A stretch of DNA of 10,849 bases from Actinomycetota bacterium (GTDB lineage Bacteria; Actinomycetota; Actinomycetes; S36-B12; CAIYMF01). The translations under genes and the position numbers were made by a program. Position 1 is the stretch's first letter. Every line of letters begins with the position of its first letter. The stretch spans positions 1-10,849 of the forward strand of contig WLOZ01000033.1 of assembly GCA_009699025.1 (NCBI GenBank), written 5' to 3'. The notes beneath the pieces are model-generated. The model ran no database searches, had not been told where the DNA came from, and saw only the letters and a list, made by a program, of their open reading frames with translations. Below, in pieces: positions 1-7,753 of this stretch.

Positions 1-308
1 CGCAGCGTGGCCGCCAGCCTCGCGCCCTCCGACTCGAGCACCGCCAATACCTCGGAAATCACCTCGGGCGGCAGCGTCTCAGCGAGCTCGCGACGGGCCG
101 AGGCATACGTGCCGCGCGCACCTTCGAGGGTGGCCCTGCTGTGGTGCACAGCCAGTCGCGACAGCGCCCTCGCATGGCGCCGAAGCACCTCGTGCGACCG
201 GTATTCAGGCGGGCACCGGTCAAGCAACCAGCTCACCACGGCGTCGGGAAATCCCGGCGAGTCGGGCGGCTCGAGCTTGCGGGGCCACCCCGTGGGAAGT
301 GCAACCAT
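1..308 (-). CDS. Conserved actinobacterial protein of unknown function (partial, 3' end off the left edge)
   Basis: An open frame runs on the minus strand from an ATG at 308-306 to the window edge, giving 102 N-terminal residues and no stop. It begins [20 protein letters not shown], continues through a [11 protein letters not shown] segment, and is rich in Arg, Ala, Leu and Glu in a way that suggests helices. No catalytic motif, signal peptide or membrane segment is visible. The opening resembles a short conserved hypothetical protein I recall from many actinobacterial genomes; I cannot assign a function. The start lies only 20 bases beyond the aconitase stop codon, so it is probably the last or near-last gene of the same transcript. 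The Shine-Dalgarno is weak. I prefer this frame over the overlapping plus-strand frames because it has a sensible start right after aconitase and a recognisable conserved N-terminus. Confidence 0.7.
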   Translation of the reverse strand, partial: MVALPTGWPRKLEPPDSPGFPDAVVSWLLDRCPPEYRSHEVLRRHARALSRLAVHHSRATLEGARGTYASARRELAETLPPEVISEVLAVLESEGARLAATL

Positions 309-328
309 GTCCAGCAGCCTACGGACGC

Positions 329-2998
329 CTACAGCAGCGAGCGCAGCACGTAGGGCAAGATGCCGCCGTTGCGGAAGTAGTCGGCCTCGCCGGGGGTGTC
401 GATGCGCAGATGGGCGTCGAACTCGACCACGCTGCCGTCGGGGCGCACCGCCGACACCGCGACGTCGCGGGGGGTAATGCCCTCGTTGAGCTGCTCAACC
501 CCCGTGATCGAGTAGGTCTCGTCGCCCACCAGTCCCAGAGTTTCGGCAGTAACCCCCGGCAGGTACTGCAGCGGAAGCACTCCCATGCCGATCAGGTTCG
601 AGCGGTGGATGCGCTCATAGCTCTGTGCGATCACGGCCTTCACGCCGAGCAGCGCGGTGCCCTTGGCCGCCCAGTCGCGCGACGATCCTGACCCGTACTC
701 ACTGCCGGTCAGGATCACCAGCGGCACGCCTGCGGCCTGGTAGCGCTCGGAGGCCTCGTAAATGGTTGTTTGCGGCGCCTCGGGATCGAGGAAGTCGACC
801 GTGAACCCGCCCTCGACGTCGTGGAGCAACTGGTTGCGCAGTCGAATGTTGGCGAACGTGCCGCGGATCATGACCTCGTGGTTGCCACGCCGCGATCCGT
901 AGGAGTTGAAGTCGGCATGGTCGACCCCGTGCTCGAGCAGGTAGCGACCTGCGGGTGAGTCGGCCCTAATCGAGCCGGCGGGTGAGATGTGGTCGGTGGT
1001 GACCGAGTCGCCGAGTTTGGCCAGCACCCGCGCCCCGTGGATGTCGCTCACCGGCGACGGGTCGCGGTGCATTCCGTCGAAGTAGGGGGGCTTGCGTACA
1101 TAGGTTGAGTCGGGCGCCCAGTCGAAGGTGTTGCCGGTCGGCGTCTGCAGCGATTGCCAGCGCTGATCGCCAGCAAACACATCGGCGTAGCGACTGCGGA
1201 ACATCTCGGCGTCGATTGCCTCGTGCACCACCCCCTGCACCTCGGCGGGTGTCGGCCACACATCGGCGAGAAACACTGGCTGGCCGTCGCTGCCGATGCC
1301 GAGGGGCTCGGTGGTGATGTCGATGTCCATGCGCCCGGCAATCGCGTAGGCAACCACGAGCGGGGGTGAGGCGAGGTAGTTCATCTTGATGTCGTGGTTG
1401 ATGCGTCCCTCAAAGTTGCGGTTGCCCGACAGCACCGCCGCAACGGCGAGATCGGCCGAGTGCACCGCGGCGCTGACCGCTTCGGGAAGGGGGCCGCTGT
1501 TGCCGATGCACGTGGTGCACCCGTAGCCCACGGTGTCGAAGCCGAGCGCGTTAAGGAAGGGCGTGAGCCCCGCCCGGTCGTAGTAGTCGGTGACCACCTG
1601 CGAACCCGGGGCCAGCGTGGTCTTAACCCACGGCGCCCGGGTGAGGCCTCGCTCGACGGCCTTCTTGGCCAGCAGCCCGGCCGCCATCATCACCGAGGGA
1701 TTCGACGTGTTGGTGCACGACGTGATGGCCGCGATCACAACGGCGCCATGGCCGATCACCACCTGCTCGCCATCGAGATCGGCAACGGCAGTCGCGGTCG
1801 GGGCATCGGTGTAGGTCGAGAGCGCCGCCTCGAAGGCAGTCTTGGCGTCGCTGAGAGCGACGCGGTCCTGGGGTCGCTTCGGGCCGGCGATTGAGGGCAC
1901 CACAGTGCCCAGATCGAGCTCGAGGTATTCGGAGTACGAGGGTTCGTGGGTCGGGTCGTGCCAGAGCCCCTGGGCCTTGGCATAGGCCTCGACGAGCGAA
2001 ATTTCTTCGTTGGCGCGGCCGGTGAGGCGGAGGTAGTCGAGAGTCTCATCGTCGATGGGGAAGATGGCCACGGTCGACCCATATTCGGGGCTCATGTTGC
2101 CAATGGTGGCGCGGTTGGCGAGCGGCACAGCGGTGACACCCTCGCCGTAGAACTCGACGAATTTGCCGACCACGCCGTGCTTGCGCAACTGCTCGGTAAT
2201 GGTGAGCACGAGGTCAGTGGCCGTGGTGCCGGCGGGCAGATGCCCGCTCAACTTGAACCCCACCACCCGCGGGATCAGCATCGACACGGGCTGGCCCAGC
2301 ATCGCGGCCTCGGCCTCAATGCCGCCCACGCCCCAACCGAGAACACCGAGCCCGTTGACCATGGTGGTGTGCGAGTCGGTTCCGACGCAGGTGTCGGGGT
2401 AGGCCTGGCTCACGCCGCCGACCTCACGCACCATCACTACGCGCGCCAGGCTCTCAATATTCACCTGGTGCACGATGCCCGTGCCAGGTGGCACCACCGT
2501 GAACTCGTCGAAGGCGCCCTGGCCCCAGCGCAGGAACTGGTAGCGCTCGCGGTTGCGCGCGTACTCGAGGTCGACATTGAGCGCGAGCGCGTCGGACGTG
2601 CCGAAGAAGTCGGCAATGACCGAGTGGTCGATGACAAGCTCAGCAGGGGCGAGCGGATTGATGAGGTCGGGGTCGCCACCGAGGTCGCGCATGGCCTCGC
2701 GCATCGTGGCAAGGTCGACGACGCACGGCACGCCGGTGAAGTCCTGCATAATCACGCGTGCGGGCGTGAACTGAATCTCCTCGGTGGGCTCGGCGTCGGG
2801 CGCCCACGCTCCGAGTGCGCGAATCTGGTCGGCCGTCACATTGGCGCCGTCTTCGGTGCGCAGCAGGTTCTCGAGCAACACCCGGTGCGTATACGGCAGC
2901 GAGTCCGCACCCTCGACCGCATCGACGCGGAAAATCACCAGGTCACGGCCGCCTACGGTGAGGGTGTCACGGGCTCCGAACGAGTTGATGCTGGACAT
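329..2998 (-). CDS. acnA: Aconitate hydratase (aconitase A / IRP1-type)
   Basis: Aconitase interconverts citrate and isocitrate through cis-aconitate in the cytosolic TCA and glyoxylate pathways, using a [4Fe-4S] cluster. The protein is 889 residues, the normal length for the AcnA/IRP1 type. Cluster ligands are visible as Cys428 in TSCTN and Cys494/Cys497 in GCTTC. Other hallmarks are VGTDSHT (about 205-211), IGNMSPEYG (about 299-307), and C-terminal swivel-domain motifs [39 protein letters not shown] and [14 protein letters not shown]. The ATG at 2998 is chosen because it has a strong GGAGGA Shine-Dalgarno (3002-3007) a few bases upstream and gives the family N-terminus [13 protein letters not shown]; an in-frame extension to 3085 would run into the upstream gene. 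A perfect palindrome at 3016-3037 sits directly upstream and probably controls it. The upstream methyltransferase gene ends 38 bases away. Confidence 0.97.
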   Translation of the reverse strand: MSSINSFGARDTLTVGGRDLVIFRVDAVEGADSLPYTHRVLLENLLRTEDGANVTADQIRALGAWAPDAEPTEEIQFTPARVIMQDFTGVPCVVDLATMREAMRDLGGDPDLINPLAPAELVIDHSVIADFFGTSDALALNVDLEYARNRERYQFLRWGQGAFDEFTVVPPGTGIVHQVNIESLARVVMVREVGGVSQAYPDTCVGTDSHTTMVNGLGVLGWGVGGIEAEAAMLGQPVSMLIPRVVGFKLSGHLPAGTTATDLVLTITEQLRKHGVVGKFVEFYGEGVTAVPLANRATIGNMSPEYGSTVAIFPIDDETLDYLRLTGRANEEISLVEAYAKAQGLWHDPTHEPSYSEYLELDLGTVVPSIAGPKRPQDRVALSDAKTAFEAALSTYTDAPTATAVADLDGEQVVIGHGAVVIAAITSCTNTSNPSVMMAAGLLAKKAVERGLTRAPWVKTTLAPGSQVVTDYYDRAGLTPFLNALGFDTVGYGCTTCIGNSGPLPEAVSAAVHSADLAVAAVLSGNRNFEGRINHDIKMNYLASPPLVVAYAIAGRMDIDITTEPLGIGSDGQPVFLADVWPTPAEVQGVVHEAIDAEMFRSRYADVFAGDQRWQSLQTPTGNTFDWAPDSTYVRKPPYFDGMHRDPSPVSDIHGARVLAKLGDSVTTDHISPAGSIRADSPAGRYLLEHGVDHADFNSYGSRRGNHEVMIRGTFANIRLRNQLLHDVEGGFTVDFLDPEAPQTTIYEASERYQAAGVPLVILTGSEYGSGSSRDWAAKGTALLGVKAVIAQSYERIHRSNLIGMGVLPLQYLPGVTAETLGLVGDETYSITGVEQLNEGITPRDVAVSAVRPDGSVVEFDAHLRIDTPGEADYFRNGGILPYVLRSLL

Positions 2999-3001
2999 GA
3001 T

Positions 3002-3007
3002 TCCTCC
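3002..3007 (-). promoter_or_regulatory. Shine-Dalgarno of aconitase
   Basis: The minus strand reads GGAGGA here, 3 bases before the ATG at 2998. It is the strongest ribosome binding site on the left side and settles the aconitase start in favour of MSSINSF over the longer in-frame extension. Confidence 0.8.
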
Positions 3008-3015
3008 ACGCGGAA

Positions 3016-3037
3016 AGTATCTCGATATCGAGATACT
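3016..3037. promoter_or_regulatory. Perfect 22-bp palindrome, candidate operator of the aconitase gene
   Basis: The half AGTATCTCGAT is followed with no spacer by its exact inverse ATCGAGATACT. It lies 17 bases upstream of the aconitase ATG and its outer edge touches the stop codon of the methyltransferase gene. The element is AT-richer than its surroundings and has no loop, which suits a dimeric DNA-binding protein better than an RNA hairpin terminator. The minus-strand GATACT inside its proximal arm could serve as a -10 box, so a bound regulator would block RNA polymerase. The size and TCGATATCGA-type core suit a MarR/PecS-family operator. Streptomyces TamR, of that family, is known to control an aconitase gene, and corynebacterial aconitase is controlled by the TetR-type AcnR. 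Which regulator acts here is unknown; none is encoded in the window. Confidence 0.7.
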
Positions 3038-4266
3038 CAGCCTACCACGGAGGTCTCGGGAGTGCGGGCGAAGACGGCGAGGCACTCGACGTGCTGCGTA
3101 GTCGGAAAGAGGTCGAAGGCTCGCAGCGATGTCATCGTCCAGCCGAGGGCGGCGAGGGCCGCCACGTCACGGCCCAGGGAGGCCGGTCCGCACGACACGT
3201 AGGCGATGAGCCGGGGGTTCAACTTGGCGACTCGACGCATGACGTCCTTGCCCGCCCCCGACTCAGGAGGATCGAGCACCACGAGGTCGCAGCGCCGAGG
3301 CCCATCGCTGGCGAGCCAGCGGTCGACGCTCTGCTCGTGCACCCGCACGGTGGGCATGTCGTGCACGGTGCGCCGGGTTGAGGAGCACGCCTTGGCGTCG
3401 AACTCGACCGCGTCGACGCGACCCCCGGGGCCGAGGAGTTCGGCGATCGCCACCGCAAAGAGTCCGGAGCCCGCATAGAGGTCGATGACGTGCTCGCCAA
3501 CCCGAGGCGCAACGGCGTCGATGACCGCCTGAGTGAGCGTGACGGGGGCGCCGGGATGCACCTGCCAGAACGAGTCCGACGACACCACGTACTCGGTGTC
3601 GCCCACTCGCTCGTGCAGGCGCACGTTCGCCTTGCCACCGGGAGGCAGCGGCGATGGCGTCACGGCGACCTCGCCGGTCGACGTCGCGACGACTGACACC
3701 GTCTTTGCACCCGGCCAGGTGCGACGCGTCACATCGGTGGCATCGACTGCATCAGTGGCGAGCAGGCAGCGGTCGACCGGCACGACAGTGTGCGAGTGGT
3801 GCCGGAAGAATCCAGGACGCCCGGCCTCGTCGAGTGAGTAGGTAACCCGGGTGCGCCAGCCGAGTCCGTCAACGTCGCCGTCGACAGCCTCAACCTCAAC
3901 CTCGACGTCGACACCCCCCTGCCGCTTCATTGCCTCAACCACGATCGACTGCTTGAGGCGCCGCTGGGCCTCGGGAGTCACGTGCTGCCAGTCGCAGCCA
4001 CCACACATGCCGGGCCCCGAATGCGGGCAGGGAGCAGGCCGACGGTCGGGTGACGCGCTGAGGACCTCGACTGCATCGGCGAGGAGGAACTTGCCCCCCG
4101 ATCCGACGCCCGTCACTTCGGCCACGACACGCTCACCCGGGAGCGAGTGCCGCACGAATACCACCTGTCCGAGGTGCCGGGCCACGCAGTGGCCGCCATG
4201 CGCCACAGCGCCAACCTCGAGTTCGAGTCGGGTGCCGAGGGGAATGAGGTCGAGCCGGTCGCTCAC
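3037..4266 (-). CDS. TRAM-domain class I SAM-dependent RNA methyltransferase (TrmA/RlmC/RlmD family)
   Basis: This 409-residue protein belongs to the RNA m5U methyltransferase family, which methylates C5 of specific uridines in rRNA or tRNA using S-adenosylmethionine. Visible parts in order: an N-terminal TRAM RNA-binding domain (about 1-68); iron-sulfur-type cysteines Cys80, Cys88, Cys91 in a C-x7-CGGC-DWQ pattern, with Cys167 as likely fourth ligand; SAM-binding motif DLYAGSGLF (262-270); DPPESGAG (332-339); catalytic-cysteine motif [12 protein letters not shown] with Cys359; and the C-terminal QHVECLAVF. The usual Arg after DPP is Glu here. Start is a GTG at 4266-4264 whose last two bases plus the next A form the TGA stop of the upstream KimA-like gene, so translation is probably coupled. 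The family is clear, but the target nucleotide (rRNA or tRNA) cannot be read from sequence. The M. tuberculosis counterpart by position is Rv2689c. Confidence 0.92.
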   Translation of the reverse strand: MSDRLDLIPLGTRLELEVGAVAHGGHCVARHLGQVVFVRHSLPGERVVAEVTGVGSGGKFLLADAVEVLSASPDRRPAPCPHSGPGMCGGCDWQHVTPEAQRRLKQSIVVEAMKRQGGVDVEVEVEAVDGDVDGLGWRTRVTYSLDEAGRPGFFRHHSHTVVPVDRCLLATDAVDATDVTRRTWPGAKTVSVVATSTGEVAVTPSPLPPGGKANVRLHERVGDTEYVVSSDSFWQVHPGAPVTLTQAVIDAVAPRVGEHVIDLYAGSGLFAVAIAELLGPGGRVDAVEFDAKACSSTRRTVHDMPTVRVHEQSVDRWLASDGPRRCDLVVLDPPESGAGKDVMRRVAKLNPRLIAYVSCGPASLGRDVAALAALGWTMTSLRAFDLFPTTQHVECLAVFARTPETSVVG

Positions 4267-6308
4267 GCGGAGGGGCCAGTGCCGGCTGAGGGAGCCTCGA
4301 ACTCGGCGTCAACCACGGCCTCGGCACGCTCGGCGCCAGGCTCACCACGCCGCAGCGAGCCAGCCCCCTGCGAGACCGGACGGTCGGCCATCCGCTCGCT
4401 CGACTCAAGCTGCCACGGAACAGACACCATCATCACTCCAGGGGTGAAGAGCAGGCGCGCCTTCAGGCGAAGGGCGCTCTGGTTGTGCAGTAACTGCTCC
4501 CACCAGCGCCCCACCACGTACTCGGGCACATACACGGTGACCAGGTCGCGGGGGCTGTCGCGACGGATGCCGCGAACATAGTCGACCACCGGCCGGGTGA
4601 TCTCACGATAGGGCGAGTCGAGCACCCTGAGCGCAACGGGGATACCCCACTCGTCCCACTCGTCGATCAGTCGTTCGGTGCTCTCAGGGTCGACGTTCAC
4701 GGTGACTGCCTCGAGCACGGTGGGACGGGTGGCGCGCGCGAAGGAGATCGCGCGCAGCGTGGGCTTGTGGATCTTGGAGACCAGCACGATCGCATGCACC
4801 CGGCTTGGCAGAATCATCGACTCGCTACGGTCGGGCACCAGTTCGGCGGCCACGCGCTCGTAGTGCCGGTGGATGGCACGCATCAGCAGGTACAGCAGCG
4901 GCATCGCGACGCACACGATCCACGCGCCCTTGGTGAATTTGGTGGCCAGCACAATGATCAGCACCGAACCGGTGAACGCGAAGCCCACCGCGTTGATGAC
5001 CCTGCTGCGAATCATCCGGTTGCGCTCACGGCGGTTGGTCTCGGTGCGCAGCAGCCGGGTCCAGTGCCGAATCATTCCGAGTTGACTCAGCGTGAACGAC
5101 ACGAAGACGCCCAAAATGTAGAGCTGAATCAGGTTGGTGACATTGGCCTGGTAGGCCACGATGAGCAGAATCGCCACCAGGGCCAGCGCGATGATGCCGT
5201 TGCTGAAGGCCAGCCGATCACCCCGAGTGTGCAACTGACGCGGCAGATACCCATCGCGGGCCAGCACTGAGCCCAGCACGGGGAATCCGTTGAATGCCGT
5301 GTTGGCGGCAAGCACGAGAATGAGTGCGGTGGCGATGGTCACGAAGAAGAACCCAATGCGGAAGTCGCCGAACACCGCGTCGGCCACCTGCGCGATCACG
5401 GTCTTCTGCGCCTGCCCGGCCGGAAGCCCGACGAGGTCGGCGTCATTCTCCGCGATCTTGACCCCCGTGCGCAGAGCGAGCCAGGTGATGGCGGCGAACA
5501 TCGATGTTGCGATGACCCCGAGCAGCAGCAGGGTGGTGGCGGCGTTCTTCGACTTGGGCACCTTGAATGCGGGAACGCCGTTGCTGATGGCCTCGATTCC
5601 GGTGAGCGCGGTAGTGCCGCTCGAGAAGGCGCGGGCCACGAGAAACACCAGCGCCAGCCCGGTGAAGCTGGCCTCCGGCACGACCTCCCAGGTGGCGCTC
5701 TCGGCCTGCATCAACTGGCCCGTGAGAGTCTTCACAAGAGCTAGTCCCAGCATGCCGTACACACCCAGCATGAAGCCATACACGGGAATGGCGAAGGCAC
5801 TTCCGCTCTCGCGAACCCCGCGCAGGTTCACCAGCGTGAGCAGCACCACCAACACCACGGCCACCACCGTGGCGTGGTCATGAACCAGTGGAATTGCCGA
5901 TCCCATGTTGTCGACTCCGGCCGACACCGACACGGCCACGGTGAGCACGTAGTCGACGAGCAGCGCGCTCGCCACGAACACGCCGGCGCGCGGTCCGAGA
6001 TTGGTCGACACCACCTCGTAGTCGCCGCCGCCCGAGGGGTAGGCATGCACGTTTTGGCGGTACGAGGCGACTACGACGAAGAACACGAGCACGACCAGAG
6101 CCGCGACCCAGGGGGCGAACATGTAAAAGGACGCACCGCCCAACGACAGCACCAGCAGGATTTCCTGCGTGGAGTAAGCGTTCGACGACAGCGCGTCGGA
6201 GGCGAAGATCGGTAGAGCGAGGCGCTTGGGCAGCAGTGTCTCGCCCATGCGGTCGCTGCGTTTGGCAGAGCCCACCATGAGGCGCTTGACGGAGTCCAGA
6301 AGCGACAC
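4263..6308 (-). CDS. KimA-like APC-superfamily potassium importer (annotated elsewhere as APC family permease)
   Basis: A polytopic membrane protein of 681 residues from the chosen start, with about 12 hydrophobic segments and a cytosolic C-terminal domain. It matches my memory of Bacillus subtilis KimA, the high-affinity K+/H+ importer: FASDALSSNAYSTQEIL (35-51), LLVDYVLTVAVSVSAG (116-131), TALTGIEAISNGVPAF (233-248), ILVLAANTAFNGFPVL, RGDRLAFSNGII and the C-terminal WEQLLHNQSALRLKARL. Residues I recall as lining the KimA K+ site have equivalents here: Asp38, Tyr45, Asp119, Thr123, Ser127, Thr236, Glu239. KimA has about 607 residues; the excess is mostly a polar, probably disordered tail of about 40 residues. 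I chose the GTG at 6308 because it gives MSLLDSVKRLMVG, aligning with the KimA start; in-frame starts at 6347 (ATG) and 6368 (GTG) lack a Shine-Dalgarno and add unmatched residues. It is divergent from the trkA pair and overlaps the methyltransferase start by 4 bp. An amino acid substrate cannot be excluded. Confidence 0.85.
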   Translation of the reverse strand: MSLLDSVKRLMVGSAKRSDRMGETLLPKRLALPIFASDALSSNAYSTQEILLVLSLGGASFYMFAPWVAALVVLVFFVVVASYRQNVHAYPSGGGDYEVVSTNLGPRAGVFVASALLVDYVLTVAVSVSAGVDNMGSAIPLVHDHATVVAVVLVVLLTLVNLRGVRESGSAFAIPVYGFMLGVYGMLGLALVKTLTGQLMQAESATWEVVPEASFTGLALVFLVARAFSSGTTALTGIEAISNGVPAFKVPKSKNAATTLLLLGVIATSMFAAITWLALRTGVKIAENDADLVGLPAGQAQKTVIAQVADAVFGDFRIGFFFVTIATALILVLAANTAFNGFPVLGSVLARDGYLPRQLHTRGDRLAFSNGIIALALVAILLIVAYQANVTNLIQLYILGVFVSFTLSQLGMIRHWTRLLRTETNRRERNRMIRSRVINAVGFAFTGSVLIIVLATKFTKGAWIVCVAMPLLYLLMRAIHRHYERVAAELVPDRSESMILPSRVHAIVLVSKIHKPTLRAISFARATRPTVLEAVTVNVDPESTERLIDEWDEWGIPVALRVLDSPYREITRPVVDYVRGIRRDSPRDLVTVYVPEYVVGRWWEQLLHNQSALRLKARLLFTPGVMMVSVPWQLESSERMADRPVSQGAGSLRRGEPGAERAEAVVDAEFEAPSAGTGPSA

Positions 6309-6401
6309 AGCCTGATCGTAGGCCCACGAGCGGAACTCGACGTACATCAGGGCGTGTAGCGTTGGCACTTCGACCAGTCACTCAGTTGAACGGGAGGGCA
6401 C
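6309..6401. promoter_or_regulatory. Divergent intergenic region between the KimA-like gene and the trkA pair
   Basis: This 93-bp gap must hold promoters for both directions, as the genes diverge. On the plus strand there is a TTGGCA at 6362-6367 that could be a -35 box, but no convincing -10 at proper spacing. No long palindrome or riboswitch-like fold is evident; the gap is too short for a complete c-di-AMP (ydaO-type) riboswitch plus promoter. If the KimA-like gene begins at 6368 instead of 6308, the gap shrinks to 33 bp. Confidence 0.45.
6392..6397 (+). promoter_or_regulatory. Shine-Dalgarno of the first trkA gene
   Basis: GGGAGG lies 4 bases before the ATG at 6402, supporting that start. 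Confidence 0.75.
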
Positions 6402-7064
6402 ATGCACTTCGTCATCATGGGATGCGGTCGCGTGGGCTCGGCCCTCGCGCACGAACTCGACGGAATGGGCCACACGGTGTCGGTGATCGACCTCGACGAC
6501 AAGGCATTTCGCAAGCTCGGACATGGCTTCAGCGGCGAGGTGGTGAAGGGCGTCGGGTTCGATCGAGACGTGCTCGTCGAGGCCGGAATCGAACGCGCGC
6601 TCGCCTTCGCAGCGGTCAGTAGCGGCGATAATTCCAATATCCTTGCCGCCCGCGTGGCGCGCGAGACCTTCGGCGTCGAGAACGTGGTCGCCCGTATCTA
6701 CGATCCCCGCAGGGCCGAGGTGTACGAGCGCCTGGGCATTCCCACCGTGGCCACCGTGGCGTGGAGCACGTCTCAGATGCTGCGCAGGCTGCTGCCCGCC
6801 GGTGCGGTCGAGGAGTGGCGCGATCCCTCCGGAGCACTAGCTATCGCCGAGGTACACGTCGACTCGGCCTGGATTGGGCAGCGCGTGACCCGGCTCGGCG
6901 ACAGCGCAGGCGCCACCATCGCGTTCGTCACCCGCTACGGCGAGGCGGTGCTGCCCACGGCCGACATGGTGGTGCAGGAGAACGACCTGGTGCACGTCGT
7001 GTATCGGGTTGCCGACCGCGAGCGGGTCGAGTCCGTGTTCGGCTCAGCGCCGGGAGGCCACTGA
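6402..7064 (+). CDS. trkA: TrkA-family K+ uptake regulatory subunit, first of a pair (CeoB-like)
   Basis: A 220-residue cytosolic RCK protein. The N-terminal half is a Rossmann TrkA-N domain with GCGRVG (7-12) for the dinucleotide pyrophosphate and Asp30 at the end of the second strand, typical of NAD(H) binding. The C-terminal part (about 138-215) is a TrkA-C (RCK_C) domain, the ligand-sensing module that in several relatives binds c-di-AMP. Such proteins form ring assemblies that gate Trk/Ktr/CpaA-type K+ transporters in response to nucleotides. It has a strong Shine-Dalgarno, and its TGA overlaps the next start by one base (TGATG), so the two subunits are probably made together. By position it matches M. 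tuberculosis ceoB (Rv2691). No TrkH/KtrB-type membrane subunit is encoded in the window; the divergent neighbour is the KimA-like importer. Confidence 0.93.
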   Translation: MHFVIMGCGRVGSALAHELDGMGHTVSVIDLDDKAFRKLGHGFSGEVVKGVGFDRDVLVEAGIERALAFAAVSSGDNSNILAARVARETFGVENVVARIYDPRRAEVYERLGIPTVATVAWSTSQMLRRLLPAGAVEEWRDPSGALAIAEVHVDSAWIGQRVTRLGDSAGATIAFVTRYGEAVLPTADMVVQENDLVHVVYRVADRERVESVFGSAPGGH

Positions 7065-7720
7065 TGCGCGTCGTCATCGCCGGAGCGGGCAAGGTCGGAC
7101 GGTCGATCGCCAGCGAACTGCTCAGCAACGGCCACTCAGTGCTGCTGATCGACAAGGACATCGAAACCGCGCGCCCGGGCATCGTCGAGGGTGCCGAGGT
7201 GCTGCTCGCTGACGCCTGTGAGATCGCCGCGCTCGACGAGGCCGACCTCACCTCGTGCCAGGTGGTGGTGGCCGCCACGGGCGACGACAAGGTAAATCTG
7301 GTGGTGTCGCTTCTGGCCAAGACCGAGTACGGCGTGCCCCGCGTGGTCGCGCGGGTGAACCACCCCAAAAACGAGTGGATGTTTGACGAGTCATGGGGAG
7401 TCGACGTCGCGGTCTCGACACCGCGCATCATCTCGGCGCTCGTCGAGGAGGCCGTGGCCGTGGGTGACCTCGTGCGCCTGTTCAGCTTCCGACAGGGTGA
7501 GGCCAACCTTGTGGAACTCACGCTGCCGCCCGACTCGGAGGTCGTGGGCCGACGGGTGGGCGACGTGCCGTTTCCCGTCGACACCGCGCTCGTGGCGATC
7601 CTGCGGCACACCCACGTGATCACTCCTACACCTGACGACACTCTCGAGAGCGGCGACGAGCTGCTGTTCGTGGCCTCGCCCGACCAGGAGTCGGCCCTGC
7701 AGGAACTCCTCTCGCCATAG
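7064..7720 (+). CDS. trkA: TrkA-family K+ uptake regulatory subunit, second of a pair (CeoC-like)
   Basis: A 218-residue paralogue of the preceding gene. It has the Rossmann motif GAGKVG (7-12) with Asp30 and Asp32 after the second strand, a central FDESWGVDVAVSTPRIIS segment and a TrkA-C domain over about 135-215. The ATG at 7064 is chosen because it overlaps the preceding stop (TGATG), has GGGAGG at 7052-7057, and gives the canonical MRVVIAGAGKVG opening. Longer upstream readings would overlap the first trkA gene. The two proteins probably form a hetero-oligomeric RCK assembly, as proposed for CeoB and CeoC. The TAG stop is followed directly by a hairpin at 7720-7748 that closes the operon. 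By position it corresponds to M. tuberculosis ceoC (Rv2692). Confidence 0.93.
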   Translation: MRVVIAGAGKVGRSIASELLSNGHSVLLIDKDIETARPGIVEGAEVLLADACEIAALDEADLTSCQVVVAATGDDKVNLVVSLLAKTEYGVPRVVARVNHPKNEWMFDESWGVDVAVSTPRIISALVEEAVAVGDLVRLFSFRQGEANLVELTLPPDSEVVGRRVGDVPFPVDTALVAILRHTHVITPTPDDTLESGDELLFVASPDQESALQELLSP

Positions 7721-7748
7721 AGGTGGGTGGGGGCCGCCCGCCTACCTC
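7720..7748 (+). terminator. Hairpin terminator after the trkA pair, between convergent genes
   Basis: GAGGTGGGTGGG (7720-7731) can pair with CCCGCCTACCTC (7737-7748) over 12 positions, including two G-U wobbles, around a 5-base loop GGCCG. In a minus-strand transcript the two wobbles become A-C mismatches, so the fold is stronger in the trkA direction. There is no T tract, which is common in high-GC actinobacteria. It fills almost the whole 33-bp gap between the convergent trkA and DUF3159 genes. Confidence 0.65.
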
Positions 7749-7753
7749 GAGAG

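Noticed and set aside
7..477. Plus-strand open frame at the left edge
   Set aside because: The translation is Arg/Ser-rich and featureless; the minus strand carries aconitase and the start of a conserved protein in the same place.
3016..3037. Intrinsic terminator of the methyltransferase gene
   Set aside because: The palindrome has no loop, is not GC-rich and is not followed by a proper T tract; its placement at the aconitase start suits an operator better.
1946..3202. A 418-codon open frame on the plus strand opposite aconitase
   Set aside because: It is fully antisense to a clear aconitase gene, its translation has no recognisable domain, and long empty antisense frames are expected at this GC content.
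6309..6401. c-di-AMP (ydaO-type) riboswitch before the KimA-like gene, as in Bacillus
   Set aside because: The gap is too short to hold the riboswitch and a promoter, and I see none of its conserved paired segments.
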